Positions 37,028 to 47,430 of a DNA stretch of 64,000 bases are shown piece by piece (position 1 is the first letter of the stretch; each line of letters begins with the position of its first letter). Made by a program: the position numbers and the translations under genes. Under the pieces are notes generated by a model. It saw nothing but the letters and a program-made list of their open reading frames with translations, made no database searches and had not been told where the DNA came from. The stretch is from Gammaproteobacteria bacterium (lineage in GTDB: Bacteria > Pseudomonadota > Gammaproteobacteria > Burkholderiales > Rhodocyclaceae): contig JAHJHI010000034.1 of the NCBI GenBank assembly GCA_018824085.1, forward strand, positions 234,560 to 298,559, in the 5' to 3' direction.

Positions 37028-37259
37028 GGTCATCTCCTGGGCGGTATCGGTAAGTGGATGTAAATCCGCCGAAAGCCGCCGCAGGCTAGGCCTTCCAAAT
37101 TGCATGACCGTGAAGGGTGACTGAGCCGATCGGACCATGGCCGGGCGCCGCCGCGTGCCGGGCGCGGGTGCTGCGGCCGGCACGCGCGCCGGCCGAACGC
37201 GCAGCACGCATCGTCGCGGCCGCAGTTACACTGCCGCTTTTGCGCTGCGAGTCCCTGCC

Positions 37260-38501
37260 ATGCCCGTGAATTACGAGACGCCTTCCGCCGAAACCATCCT
37301 GCCGGTCGCCGGCGTGCGCCTGGGCATCGCCCAGGCAGGCATCCGCAAGGCCAACCGCCGCGACCTCTGCCTGATTTCGCTGCTGCCGGGCGCGCGGGTC
37401 GCCGGCGTATTCACCGAGAACCGCTTCTGCGCCGCGCCGGTGCAGGTGTGTCGTGACCACCTGTCGCGCAGCGACATCCGCGCCCTCATCATCAACACCG
37501 GCATCGCCAACGCCGGCACCGGCGAGCCCGGCCTTGTCGCCGCGCGCGCCACCTGCATCGCCGTCGCCCGCGCACTCGACATCGCGCCCGAACAGGTGCT
37601 GCCGTTCTCCACCGGCGTCATCATGGAAACGCTGCCGGTCGATCGCATCGAGCGCGGCGTGCCCGCCTGCATGGACGACCTGGACGAAGCCAACTGGCAT
37701 GACGCCGCGCACGCCATCATGACGACCGACACCGTGGCCAAGGCCGCGTCGCGTACCGTGAACATCGACGGGCGCACCGTCACCATCAGCGGCATCAGCA
37801 AGGGCGCCGGCATGATCAAGCCCAACATGGCCACCATGCTCGGCTTCGTCGCCACGGACGCGGCGGTGTCGCAGGCCGTGCTGCAGGCGCTGGTGAAGCA
37901 CGCCGCCGACCGCTCGTTCAACTGCATCACGGTTGACGGCGACACCTCCACCAACGACTCCTTCATCCTCATCGCCTCCGGCACCGCCGGCAACCCGGAG
38001 ATCACCGCGCTCGACAGTGCCGCCGGCAAGCTGCTCGCCGACGCCGTCACCTCGCTCGCCGCCGAACTGGCGCAGGCCATCGTGCGCGACGGCGAAGGCG
38101 CGACCAAGTTCATCACCATAGAGATAGAAGGCGGGCGCGACGTCGCCGAATGCAAGGCCGTCGGCTACGCCATCGCCCACTCGCCGCTGGTGAAGACCGC
38201 TTTCTTCGCGTCCGACCCCAACCTCGGCCGCATCCTCGCCGCCGTCGGCAACGCCGCGCAGAACCACCCGCCGCTGGCCGACCTCGACACCTCGAAGGTC
38301 AGCCTGTGGATCGGCGACTTCCTCGTGTCAAAAGACGGCGGCCGCAACCCGGACTACCTGGAAGAGCAGGGCGCCGCCGCCATGGCCCCGGCGGAAATCA
38401 CCCTCCGCGTAACCCTCGGCCGCGGCACCGCCCGCGCCACCTGCTGGACCTGCGACTTCAGCTACGACTACGTCAAGATCAACGCCGACTACCGGAGCTG
38501 A
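37260..38501 (+). CDS. argJ: Bifunctional glutamate N-acetyltransferase / N-acetylglutamate synthase
   Basis: A 413-residue ArgJ that transfers acetyl from N-acetylornithine to glutamate in the cyclic arginine pathway. The self-cleavage site that makes alpha and beta chains is A191-T192 in [14 protein letters not shown], and T192 becomes the catalytic N-terminal threonine. [13 protein letters not shown] and [11 protein letters not shown] are further family blocks. ATG 37260 gives the normal N terminus. The operon partner is not visible: it is followed by the CRISPR array. Confidence 0.95.
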   Translation: MPVNYETPSAETILPVAGVRLGIAQAGIRKANRRDLCLISLLPGARVAGVFTENRFCAAPVQVCRDHLSRSDIRALIINTGIANAGTGEPGLVAARATCIAVARALDIAPEQVLPFSTGVIMETLPVDRIERGVPACMDDLDEANWHDAAHAIMTTDTVAKAASRTVNIDGRTVTISGISKGAGMIKPNMATMLGFVATDAAVSQAVLQALVKHAADRSFNCITVDGDTSTNDSFILIASGTAGNPEITALDSAAGKLLADAVTSLAAELAQAIVRDGEGATKFITIEIEGGRDVAECKAVGYAIAHSPLVKTAFFASDPNLGRILAAVGNAAQNHPPLADLDTSKVSLWIGDFLVSKDGGRNPDYLEEQGAAAMAPAEITLRVTLGRGTARATCWTCDFSYDYVKINADYRS

Positions 38502-38630
38502 AGCGGCGGGTTGCGGATTTTCCGAGTGCTAAGGCACTCCGACATTTCCGTTTCGACATTTCTGATCCGGACATGTCGAGACGGGTTTGCGACGGCATCA
38601 GCAGGCTGTCGGCCGCATGTGCCAGACCAT
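38502..38630. other. Gap between argJ and the distal end of the CRISPR array
   Basis: This 129-base stretch contains a short 6-bp stem (GAGTGC-TAAG-GCACTC, 38524-38539) that might end argJ transcripts weakly, and a short repeated CGACATTTC. No gene was found. Confidence 0.4.
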
Positions 38631-41600
38631 GCTTCAATCCACGTCCGACTCGGATGAGCCGGACGACTCGGTTGGGATGGTTGTTCATCAGTAGATCAGT
38701 AGTTTCAATCCACGTCCGACTCGGATGAGCCGGACGACCTGATGGGCAGGCCGTAGATCTCCAGCATTTCGGCGTTTCAATCCACGTCCGACTCGGATGA
38801 GCCGGACGACGCTTGCCCTTGTTCCAAGGCACCAGGCCTTTCTGGTTTCAATCCACGTCCGACTCGGATGAGCCGGACGACATCCCACGACCTCACGACA
38901 GCGCAGCCATGACCCGTTTCAATCCACGTCCGACTCGGATGAGCCGGACGACCTGCTCGGCCCAGACGGCAAGCCGCTGGCCACCTGGTTTCAATCCACG
39001 TCCGACTCGGATGAGCCGGACGACAATGACGGACGCGCGGTCCGCTGCCGGCTACATCGCGTTTCAATCCACGTCCGACTCGGATGAGCCGGACGACACG
39101 CGTGCAGCACCCACACGCCGCCGGCCACAACGTTTCAATCCACGTCCGACTCGGATGAGCCGGACGACGCGGCAGGGGTGGCGGCAAGCGTACAGATTGC
39201 TCGTTTCAATCCACGTCCGACTCGGATGAGCCGGACGACCAGCTACGGGCCGTATCCGTCCGATGTGAATACCGTTTCAATCCACGTCCGACTCGGATGA
39301 GCCGGACGACGCGCACGGCGCATCGAGTCGCCGAGCGCATTCGCGTTTCAATCCACGTCCGACTCGGATGAGCCGGACGACCCGCAGGTCGGATTCTTCA
39401 CGGCAGACCGTCGCTTGTTTCAATCCACGTCCGACTCGGATGAGCCGGACGACGAGGAAGAAATGTACTGCTCACCAATCGAAACAAGTTTCAATCCACG
39501 TCCGACTCGGATGAGCCGGACGACCGGACACATGCGTCGGCGCCGGCCAGAGCTTCGCAGTTTCAATCCACGTCCGACTCGGATGAGCCGGACGACTTTG
39601 CTGGCGCTGGCAGCGGGTGCTGCGATTTGGTGTTTCAATCCACGTCCGACTCGGATGAGCCGGACGACCACTCGGTCGATGAATACCCCGTTGATCTGTG
39701 GCAGTTTCAATCCACGTCCGACTCGGATGAGCCGGACGACACGCGAAGCCACTCCCGGCAAGCGGCATCCGGGAGTTTCAATCCACGTCCGACTCGGATG
39801 AGCCGGACGACCGAACAGACGGCATCGTGCAACCCCTTTCACTTTGTTTCAATCCACGTCCGACTCGGATGAGCCGGACGACACGCGGACGGGCTTTCGT
39901 CGGACGCGCTGCATCCGTTTCAATCCACGTCCGACTCGGATGAGCCGGACGACCATGTGTCCCAACCGCGGGTCGCTGCGATCAACAAGTTTCAATCCAC
40001 GTCCGACTCGGATGAGCCGGACGACGTGCTGCTCGAGTTGATCCTCGCGCGCATGGTCGAGTTTCAATCCACGTCCGACTCGGATGAGCCGGACGACTCG
40101 CGCGCTGTGGGTGTCGCTGGCCAGCCGGCGGTTTCAATCCACGTCCGACTCGGATGAGCCGGACGACCAGGTGGTGAGCTTGACGGCGCCGACAAACAGC
40201 GGTTTCAATCCACGTCCGACTCGGATGAGCCGGACGACAGCGGCTCAGGATCACCCCCACCCCTGCAAATCTGTTTCAATCCACGTCCGACTCGGATGAG
40301 CCGGACGACGCGCGACGCTCTGGCCGTGCATTCGGCTGAACGAGTTTCAATCCACGTCCGACTCGGATGAGCCGGACGACCGACAAGATGCAGACCGGGC
40401 ACTGCAGTTCGGTGGTTTCAATCCACGTCCGACTCGGATGAGCCGGACGACGAGGGGGCAATAAGCCATGCGGCGGTTACATTTGGGTTTCAATCCACGT
40501 CCGACTCGGATGAGCCGGACGACGTATGGCGGATCAAGGGTCACGCCCGCCATGTGTTCTGGTTTCAATCCACGTCCGACTCGGATGAGCCGGACGACCC
40601 AGCGTCGCGCCCCTCATACGCGTGATTCCTGTTGTTTCAATCCACGTCCGACTCGGATGAGCCGGACGACCCACGTCCGCCAAGCAGTAACCCCAAAGAC
40701 TTCGGTTTCAATCCACGTCCGACTCGGATGAGCCGGACGACGCCCTCACAACGTGACCCGCGCCAGACGCTGAAGGTTTCAATCCACGTCCGACTCGGAT
40801 GAGCCGGACGACGCGGCGGCACCCTGGGTGAGTCGAGTGTCTGCGCGGTTTCAATCCACGTCCGACTCGGATGAGCCGGACGACTCGGCAATCCCGAATA
40901 GTTGCGCTGACTCAAGCGTTTCAATCCACGTCCGACTCGGATGAGCCGGATGACCAATGACCACACTCGTTGGCCGCAACGTACGCATCGTTTCAATCCA
41001 CGTCCGACTCGGATGAGCCGGACGACCGGCGCCAGGCGGCTGGGCCGGTGCCAGCGGGATGTTTCAATCCACGTCCGACTCGGATGAGCCGGACGACTGA
41101 CGACCGCCAGGTGGTCGAGCTGCAGATGGTCGTTTCAATCCACGTCCGACTCGGATGAGCCGGACGACCGCGGCAAACTGTGTTGTCCGGGCCGGTCGAT
41201 TCGTTTCAATCCACGTCCGACTCGGATGAGCCGGACGACGCGCAGGGCTCTCCGTGCGCGTGGAGCGCCCGGAAGTTTCAATCCACGTCCGACTCGGATG
41301 AGCCGGACGACCTCCACGAAGCGCGCAAGAGCGCGGTCATTCACCTGTTTCAATCCACGTCCGACTCGGATGAGCCGGACGACCGGGCGCCTGACGTGGC
41401 GCGCCGCAGCAGCGTCACGTTTCAATCCACGTCCGACTCGGATGAGCCGGACGACACCCGCGAGTACATCTTCGAGAGCAAGGAAGACGCGTTTCAATCC
41501 ACGTCCGACTCGGATGAGCCGGACGACTTCGCGGCAGTTGGTTTGGCTGCAGAACAGGTGCTGTTTCAATCCACGTCCGACTCGGATGAGCCGGACGACG

Positions 41601-43601
41601 GTACAAAACGGGCGGAAACCCGCATGGATGTTGGTTTCAATCCACGTCCGACTCGGATGAGCCGGACGACCACGCCGGCCAAGCTGTTGCGGCCGATCCT
41701 GGCAGTTTCAATCCACGTCCGACTCGGATGAGCCGGACGACAAGCAAACCCGGAAACCTGTAGGGGGAATCCATGGTTTCAATCCACGTCCGACTCGGAT
41801 GAGCCGGACGACCGCTCGATACTCGTCGCGATCAGCGCGCACATGGGTTTCAATCCACGTCCGACTCGGATGAGCCGGACGACCGCAGGTTGGGCAGGCC
41901 GAGCGACGATAGATCGGGGTTTCAATCCACGTCCGACTCGGATGAGCCGGACGACGCGCTTGAAGTAGTCGATGCGCCGCTGCACGCTCTGTTTCAATCC
42001 ACGTCCGACTCGGATGAGCCGGACGACGACCACGGCCCGCGCGCCTCGCGCGTGATGCTTGGTTTCAATCCACGTCCGACTCGGATGAGCCGGACGACCC
42101 GCCGACGACCGCGACTGACGGGGATAGGTGGGGTTTCAATCCACGTCCGACTCGGATGAGCCGGACGACACGATTGGCGTGTTGAGCGAAACGAGGCGTT
42201 GATGTTTCAATCCACGTCCGACTCGGATGAGCCGGACGACACGTGTTCTGGGCGCGCGTCGAGTACCTGCTCGGGTTTCAATCCACGTCCGACTCGGATG
42301 AGCAGGACGACGCTACGTGAGCCGGTTCCGCACGTCCGATGGCGGGTTTCAATCCACGTCCGACTCGGATGAGCCGGACGACGAGGTGCGTCCGTTCTCG
42401 GCCGTCGGCAACCCCGGTTTCAATCCACGTCCGACTCGGATGAGCCGGACGACGCCCAGCCCGCGCACCGTCGCGATGGACCTCCACGTTTCAATCCACG
42501 TCCGACTCGGATGAGCCGGACGACCTCACGCGATTGCTCTTGCGGCCGGCTTCACCGCCGTTTCAATCCACGTCCGACTCGGATGAGCCGGACGACGCCG
42601 GTTTTGCAACAGCACGAGGAGTCTATCGATGTTTCAATCCACGTCCGACTCGGATGAGCCGGACGACATGTGGGCCTCCAGCGAAGTGCGCAGCTCCAAT
42701 GGTTTCAATCCACGTCCGACTCGGATGAGCCGGACGACCTGTTCCCCGTCGGAAATCTCGACGGTGCAGATGCGTTTCAATCCACGTCCGACTCGGATGA
42801 GCCGGACGACACCACGACGGCGCTGCATAGCTTGCGGTTGTCACGTTTCAATCCACGTCCGACTCGGATGAGCCGGACGACGAGACGTGCGTGGCGCCTG
42901 CCGTGCGCGCCCACAACTCGTTTCAATCCACGTCCGACTCGGATGAGCCGGACGACATCGAGTGCACGAGGGTTTCGCCGTTGGTGAAACCGTTTCAATC
43001 CACGTCCGACTCGGATGAGCCGGACGACCGCATCGCGTCGACGTCGGCGCAGGCGTACTCCAGGTTTCAATCCACGTCCGACTCGGATGAGCCGGACGAC
43101 ACCCGCGTCGATGACAGCACGCAAGACTATGGTCTGTTTCAATCCACGTCCGACTCGGATGAGCCGGACGACCGGCAACGTTGCCGGCACGCGCGGGCGC
43201 ATCACCGTTTCAATCCACGTCCGACTCGGATGAGCCGGACGACGCTCACGCTGTTGCCTTGATTGCCGCCCAGCACGTTTCAATCCACGTCCGACTCGGA
43301 TGAGCCGGACGACTTGGCGGCGCGCAGATCGATGATCGAACGCTGTGCGTTTCAATCCACGTCCGACTCGGATGAGCCGGACGACGATCGAAGACGTCTG
43401 TGCCGTTCGTGGTGAGTATGCGTTTCAATCCACGTCCGACTCGGATGAGCCGGACGACTCAAGACCGCAGAGCACAGTCCATTTCAGAACAAAGGTTTCA
43501 ATCCACGTCCGACTCGGATGAGCCGGACGACACGGCGCCCGGCGCTCAGCACATTCACTTGTATGTTTCAATCCACGTCCGACTCGGATGAGCCGGACGA
43601 C
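38631..43601 (-). CRISPR. Type I-C CRISPR array, 70 repeats and 69 spacers
   Basis: The repeat is 37 bases, on the plus strand GTTTCAATCCACG....GAGCCGGACGAC. On the minus strand it ends GTGGATTGAAAC, the type I-C signature, so the array is transcribed from the minus strand, leader at 43602-43783 and cas genes beyond. Repeat starts counted by eye give 70 copies with spacers of 33-38, mostly 34-35 bases. In the crRNA orientation bases 3-12 and 17-26 pair into a 10-bp stem (one G-U) with loop AUCC, leaving an 11-nucleotide 5' handle, as for Cas5c processing. Three copies vary: the leader-distal one at 38631 (GCTTC), one at 40918 (GGATGAC) and one at 42275 (AGCAGG). Confidence 0.99.
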
Positions 43602-43783
43602 TGTCCGCGCGTAATGCGTTGATCGGCCACCGTGAAACGTCCGCGTTGCGCGGACCTACGCCCGGACTTGGTGGCGGACCGCCTTGGCAGCTTGATCTGC
43701 ACAGAGAATGTATGAAAAACAATGAGTTTGATGCTGCGCGAATCCCCAGGAATCCGGTGATCACTCAGGGTTCGCGTTGCCGG
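43602..43783 (-). promoter_or_regulatory. CRISPR leader between array and cas2
   Basis: A 182-base non-coding region preceding the first repeat in the transcription direction. It has an AT-rich block read on the minus strand as GTTTTTCATACATTCTC, a plausible promoter area. It also has a perfect hairpin GTCCGCG-TTG-CGCGGAC at 43639-43655. It would hold the array promoter and the signals recognised by Cas1-Cas2 for spacer insertion. Confidence 0.7.
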
Positions 43784-44074
43784 TCATAGTACCAGCGGCG
43801 CCGTGAAGTCCGTGGCCTTGAAGCGCCCGTGCTCCCGAACCTCACAACCTTTCGTGTCCGGCAGTCGATATAGACGCAGACAGTCCTGGTCCGGGTTGAT
43901 CTCGCACAGAAGGGTTCTTTCGAGTATTTCCAGTTGCATCAGATTGACTTGGCATTCGAAGACGGATTTCTGTACGCGCTGACCCGTGCTTTCACATACT
44001 TTCGCAACACGACGCAGGCGACGCCGTCCTTCCTTTGTTTCGGTATTGACGTCGTAACAGACGATGACGAGCAC
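43784..44074 (-). CDS. cas2: CRISPR-associated endoribonuclease/integration subunit Cas2
   Basis: A 96-residue ferredoxin-like Cas2. It starts [19 protein letters not shown] with the conserved Asp at position 8, and the core pattern [11 protein letters not shown] follows. It forms the Cas1-Cas2 integrase that inserts new spacers at the leader end. It starts five bases after cas1, and its 3' end faces the leader. Confidence 0.96.
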   Translation of the reverse strand: MLVIVCYDVNTETKEGRRRLRRVAKVCESTGQRVQKSVFECQVNLMQLEILERTLLCEINPDQDCLRLYRLPDTKGCEVREHGRFKATDFTAPLVL

Positions 44075-44079
44075 GATGT

Positions 44080-45108
44080 TTACCTCATGATGAATGGCAA
44101 GTATGCCTCCACGTCGCTGCGCACCGCGCGGGCGAGCAACCGGGCCTGAACGAGCGGGATCAGGCCGAGTGGAACTGGCTGCGCCAGTAGCGGATGGGTA
44201 AGCGCTTCCTGTTTGCGCTCCTGGAAGGCAATGACAACAGCTTTTCGACCGTCGGGCTCCAGCGATACCGCGCCGCCTTCGCGTACGGCGAAATCACCGG
44301 CGGCCACTTGTCCTCTGTTGATCAATGTGAGTGCCAGTCGATCCGCGAAGGGGCGAAACTCCTCCATCAGGTCCAGCGCCAATGCTGCACGCCCCGGGCG
44401 CATCGTGTGCAGAAAGCCAAGCTGTGGATCAAGGCCGACTGTTTCCAGGGCCGATCGGCAATCATTCATCCACATCGAGTACAGGAATGACAGCAGCGCG
44501 TTCATCCGGTCAAGTGGTGGCCGCCGGGTGCGGCTGTCCATGCAGAAATGTTGGCGCTGCTCCGGTTTCACCAGAAGGTTGAGACGACTGAAGTATTTGT
44601 GGGCAGCGTCGCCCTCGATACCGCGCAAGGCGTCGAGGGTGTCCTGGCCGGGAAGGGCCCGCAGGCTGGCAGCAAGATTGTCGGCTCCACGGGACAGCGC
44701 CTTTTCGTCGTCCGCGTCCTTGGCCTCGCGGGCGCCGCGAAGCAGAACCTGACGGGCGTTCTTGATTTTTCCCGCAATACAACTTCGTGCAATCTCGAGG
44801 GCGAATGATGGCAGGGCTGACTGCCGATGCTGGGCTTGGCGAAGCAGCACGTTGCCACTGGTTGCGCCTTCGAGCCGGGCCTTGAAGCGGCCGTTGGCTT
44901 CCAGCATGACGAGTGAAATACCTTCGTCGGCAAGGGTGTGCATGAGCGGCAGCGAAACGCCGACGTGTCCGAAACAGACGACGCTGCAAAGGTGGTGCAG
45001 AGGCACTTGCAACTTCAGCTCGCGCTCGACCTCCACGCGCAGGGTTTTGTTTTCAAGCCGCAGGTAGCTTTCCTGCTGCGTCACATACAGGGTGTTCAGC
45101 AAGTGCAT
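44080..45108 (-). CDS. cas1: CRISPR-associated integrase Cas1 (type I-C)
   Basis: A 342-residue Cas1. Metal-binding residues are E165 ([12 protein letters not shown]), H234 ([11 protein letters not shown]) and D246/E249 ([10 protein letters not shown]). Other family features are the N-terminal strand-rich domain with [12 protein letters not shown] and the helical catalytic half. It integrates protospacers into the array with Cas2. ATG 45108 (MHLLNTLYV) is the family start; the frame extends further upstream but overlaps cas4. It sits between cas4 and cas2 with minimal gaps. Confidence 0.97.
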   Translation of the reverse strand: MHLLNTLYVTQQESYLRLENKTLRVEVERELKLQVPLHHLCSVVCFGHVGVSLPLMHTLADEGISLVMLEANGRFKARLEGATSGNVLLRQAQHRQSALPSFALEIARSCIAGKIKNARQVLLRGAREAKDADDEKALSRGADNLAASLRALPGQDTLDALRGIEGDAAHKYFSRLNLLVKPEQRQHFCMDSRTRRPPLDRMNALLSFLYSMWMNDCRSALETVGLDPQLGFLHTMRPGRAALALDLMEEFRPFADRLALTLINRGQVAAGDFAVREGGAVSLEPDGRKAVVIAFQERKQEALTHPLLAQPVPLGLIPLVQARLLARAVRSDVEAYLPFIMR

Positions 45109-45110
45109 GG

Positions 45111-45749
45111 TCAGGCTTCCGGGTCGAAGAGCCGGCTGCGTTCGGCTTGAATGTGCTGCTGCAACGAAGCGACGGCGTGCGGCTGGCACAGGTCGATCAG
45201 CGAGCAGGCCCGGCAGCGGTCATCGTCGACCGGCGGTGGCATGCGGTTGCCTTGCAGCATTGTTCTTACGGCGGTGACTGCGGTTTCCACCTGCGCGCGC
45301 AGCGCGGGCGAAATGCCCACCTCACGTCGGCGGCGGGATGTCGCGTAATAGAGGGCGCCTTCCTCCACGGGTTTGCCGGTCATTTCTTCCAGACAGAGTG
45401 CCTGCGCTGCCAGTTGAAGGTCGTCGCAGGCGGCAATGTGCGTTGCCTTGTTGCGCGAACCGTGCTTGTACTCGACCGGATAAGGCGTGCCGTCGGGTGC
45501 GAATTCGACCACGTCCGTCTTGCCGATCAAGCCGAGCCGGTCGCTCCATATCGGCAACGCGCGTTCGACACGCAAACCGGGCCGGCTTTCCAGACCCGGT
45601 GTGTCGACGCGTGCGTGTACCGCCTGACCGCGCAGGGTATGCACGTTTTCGGCGAATGCCTGTTCCTGGTGAATCAATGCGCACTGACGAGGGCAGTAGC
45701 ACCAGTGCTGGAGGGCAGATATCGCGATCGGGTCGGGGATGTCATCCAT
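45111..45749 (-). CDS. cas4: CRISPR-associated exonuclease Cas4 (type I-C)
   Basis: A 212-residue RecB-family nuclease that processes prespacers and selects PAM-compatible ends. The catalytic core has D79 (GKTDVVE) and E93-x-K95 (VEYKHG). The Fe-S cysteines are an N-terminal one in WCYCPRQC and C179, C182, C188 in RCRACSLIDLC. ATG 45749 (MDDIPDP) fits the family. Its upstream neighbour is not cas7 but a divergent vapB, so cas4-cas1-cas2 needs its own promoter in the 62-base gap or read-through across the TA module. Confidence 0.95.
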   Translation of the reverse strand: MDDIPDPIAISALQHWCYCPRQCALIHQEQAFAENVHTLRGQAVHARVDTPGLESRPGLRVERALPIWSDRLGLIGKTDVVEFAPDGTPYPVEYKHGSRNKATHIAACDDLQLAAQALCLEEMTGKPVEEGALYYATSRRRREVGISPALRAQVETAVTAVRTMLQGNRMPPPVDDDRCRACSLIDLCQPHAVASLQQHIQAERSRLFDPEA

Positions 45750-45772
45750 CCCGATTGACCTTGACTTGATGG

Positions 45773-45790
45773 TTGATATCATTGATATCA
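45773..45790. promoter_or_regulatory. Tandem palindromic operator between cas4 and vapB
   Basis: TTGATATCA occurs twice head-to-tail. Each copy contains the 8-base palindrome TGATATCA (45774-45781 and 45783-45790), spaced 9 bases; together they form a 17-base near-palindrome. This is the form expected for a ribbon-helix-helix antitoxin operator. TTGACT at 45761-45766 and TGATAT at 45783-45788 could be the vapB -35 and -10 (16-base spacer), so the repressor would cover the promoter. The same site lies 24-41 bases upstream of the cas4 ATG. Confidence 0.65.
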
Positions 45791-45811
45791 GTTTTGACAG
45801 AAGGAATGGTC

Positions 45812-46057
45812 ATGGGCGACATGGTTTTGAGAAACCTGGATGAATCGCTGAAGCAGCGTTTGCGCGAGCGTGCTGCAAGCCACGGCAGATCGATGTCGGC
45901 GGAGCTTCGCGAAATCGTGAGCGTTGCGCTCAGCCAGCCCGAATTGCCGCGCAACGCCGAATTTCGGGACCTTGCTGCGCGGTTGCGTGCTTTGAGTGCA
46001 GGGCGGGAGCAGACGCCATCCGAAGACCTGCTGCGTGAAAGCCGGGACGCGCGATGA
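45812..46057 (+). CDS. vapB: VapB/FitA-type ribbon-helix-helix antitoxin
   Basis: An 81-residue antitoxin. The N-terminal RHH DNA-binding domain is MVLRNLDESLKQRLRERAAS then HGRSMSAELREIVSVAL; an acidic/Arg-containing tail (about residues 55-81) would wrap the toxin. ATG 45812 was chosen because AAGGA lies six bases upstream; the ATGs at 45806 and 45821 are alternatives. It overlaps vapC by four bases (ATGA). It would neutralise the toxin and repress its promoter at the tandem TGATATCA sites. It is on the opposite strand to all the cas genes. Confidence 0.85.
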   Translation: MGDMVLRNLDESLKQRLRERAASHGRSMSAELREIVSVALSQPELPRNAEFRDLAARLRALSAGREQTPSEDLLRESRDAR

Positions 46058-46482
46058 AGCGGGTGGTGGTCGATGCGAGTATCGCAGTGAAATGGCTGGT
46101 GCCCGAGACCGACACAATGGCTGCGGAAGCCCTGCTCGATGACGAGTTGTACGCACCGGACCTGATTCACGCCGAAGTCGCAAACATCCTCTGGAAGAAG
46201 CAGATGCGCGGTGAGGTCGATGCCGAGATCGCCGCGTATTGCGCGCAAGCCTGGTTGCATCTGCAGATGGTCGTGGAGCCCTGTGCCGCGCTGATGAGCG
46301 ACGCAGTGGCCCTTGCGGCGCGGCTTGGCCACCCTGCCTATGATTGCTTCTATGTCGCGCTTGCCCGGCGACTCGGGGTCGTGTTGGTGACGGCGGACAA
46401 ACGCCTGGCGGCGCGCTGCCAGCAAGCCGACGTGCCTGATCTTGCAGGCGTGGTCATCCTGCTGGCAGCACCCGGACATTAG
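46054..46482 (+). CDS. vapC: VapC-type PIN-domain ribonuclease toxin
   Basis: A 142-residue PIN-domain protein. The four acidic active-site positions are intact: D7 ([11 protein letters not shown]), E41 ([11 protein letters not shown]), D97 ([11 protein letters not shown]) and D115 (LVTADKRL). VapC toxins cut tRNA or rRNA when the antitoxin decays. Its stop codon overlaps the stop of convergent cas7 (bases 46479-46482), leaving no intergenic space, so the pair is fitted exactly between cas7 and cas4. Confidence 0.9.
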   Translation: MKRVVVDASIAVKWLVPETDTMAAEALLDDELYAPDLIHAEVANILWKKQMRGEVDAEIAAYCAQAWLHLQMVVEPCAALMSDAVALAARLGHPAYDCFYVALARRLGVVLVTADKRLAARCQQADVPDLAGVVILLAAPGH

Positions 46483-47429
46483 CCCACCCGACGGATCAGC
46501 GTGATGCCGGCCGGCAGGCCGGTTTCGTCGATGTTCACTTCGTAGTCGGAGAAGTTGCGTGCGACGTCCACATCCGGTTTGCGCCGGACGCTCACGCGGT
46601 CGAACAGCGCGTGGGCATGGGCATTGCCCAGTTCCGACGCATGCTTGAACACATAAAGACCGCGCGTGGACATTTCGCCGCGTGCGGCCGAGCGGTCATG
46701 TTCGAACATGTTCTCGAGCGCCTGCCAGAGCAGTTCCAGATCGTCCTCGCCGAAACCGGTCTGTTTTGCCAGAAAGGACGACACGAAGCCGTGGGCCATG
46801 TAGATGCCATAGGGCACCGTGTGTTTGCGACCCATGGTGCGGTTGTCGCCCTGCTGCTTTTCGGCCTCAGCTTCGGTCGCCACAGCCATGCGGGTGATCG
46901 AATGTTCCAGCGCGACGATGGGGTCGATCGAGCGCGCGAAGGTGAGTTGAACGGGGCCGCGCACTTGCCCGCAGTTGATGCCGGTCGACATCACGGCACC
47001 GAAGGTCCGCACGTCGAAGAAGTTCTGGCACATCCACTTGCGCGCCTGATCGACGTCGCTCGCGCTGCCCTTGCGCTTTTCCTTCTTGCCCTTCTTGCCT
47101 TCCGCGTCACTGCCTTCCGGTGAGGCTTCTTCTGCCGGAGCGTCCAGCTTCAACGCCGAGTAAGCGCGCTGGTGTTGCAGGTTGAGGATGGCCTTCTCGC
47201 GCACATAGATTTCGTGGCGCTTTTCGCCGGGTTGCGGTGCCGATTCCGTCTGGTCGTGAGTCAGTGCGACGAAGTTGCGCACCTTGCGTTTGACGGCAAC
47301 GTCAGTCATCAGGCCGTGACCGGTTTCGGCATCGAGCCGCGGCAGGTTGCCTGCGTCGGGGTCGCCGTTGGGGTTGCCGTCTTTCACGTCGAACAGCAGC
47401 ACGAAGTCATAGCGGTTGTTGAGGTTCAT
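46479..47429 (-). CDS. cas7: Type I-C Cascade backbone subunit Cas7 (Csd2)
   Basis: A 316-residue RAMP-fold protein that polymerises along the crRNA. Family blocks: [48 protein letters not shown] and a C-terminal [19 protein letters not shown]. An extra Lys/Glu/Gly-rich stretch at residues 97-126 (47052-47141) is low-complexity and looks like an exposed loop insertion. ATG 47429 starts one base after the cas8c stop. Its 3' end overlaps vapC. Confidence 0.95.
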   Translation of the reverse strand: MNLNNRYDFVLLFDVKDGNPNGDPDAGNLPRLDAETGHGLMTDVAVKRKVRNFVALTHDQTESAPQPGEKRHEIYVREKAILNLQHQRAYSALKLDAPAEEASPEGSDAEGKKGKKEKRKGSASDVDQARKWMCQNFFDVRTFGAVMSTGINCGQVRGPVQLTFARSIDPIVALEHSITRMAVATEAEAEKQQGDNRTMGRKHTVPYGIYMAHGFVSSFLAKQTGFGEDDLELLWQALENMFEHDRSAARGEMSTRGLYVFKHASELGNAHAHALFDRVSVRRKPDVDVARNFSDYEVNIDETGLPAGITLIRRVG

Positions 47430-47430
47430 G

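Noticed and set aside
37028..37259. Possible Pho box upstream of the exported phosphatase operon
   Set aside because: Two GTCA-type half-sites are present, but their start-to-start distance is 13 rather than 11 bases and the matches are poor.
38633..43592. Long open frames on both strands across the CRISPR array (SDSDEPDD and RPAHPSRTWIET peptide repeats)
   Set aside because: Repeat plus spacer is often 72 bases (24 codons), so the repeat stays in frame and lacks stops; these are products of the array, not proteins.
45773..45790. The TTGATATCA tandem as an FNR box
   Set aside because: The order is direct repeats of a palindrome; it does not give TTGAT-N4-ATCAA, so an RHH operator fits better.
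45719..46500. Transposon remnants or target-site duplications flanking vapBC
   Set aside because: No direct or inverted repeats at the cas4 and cas7 borders were seen; the TA genes overlap cas7 instead.
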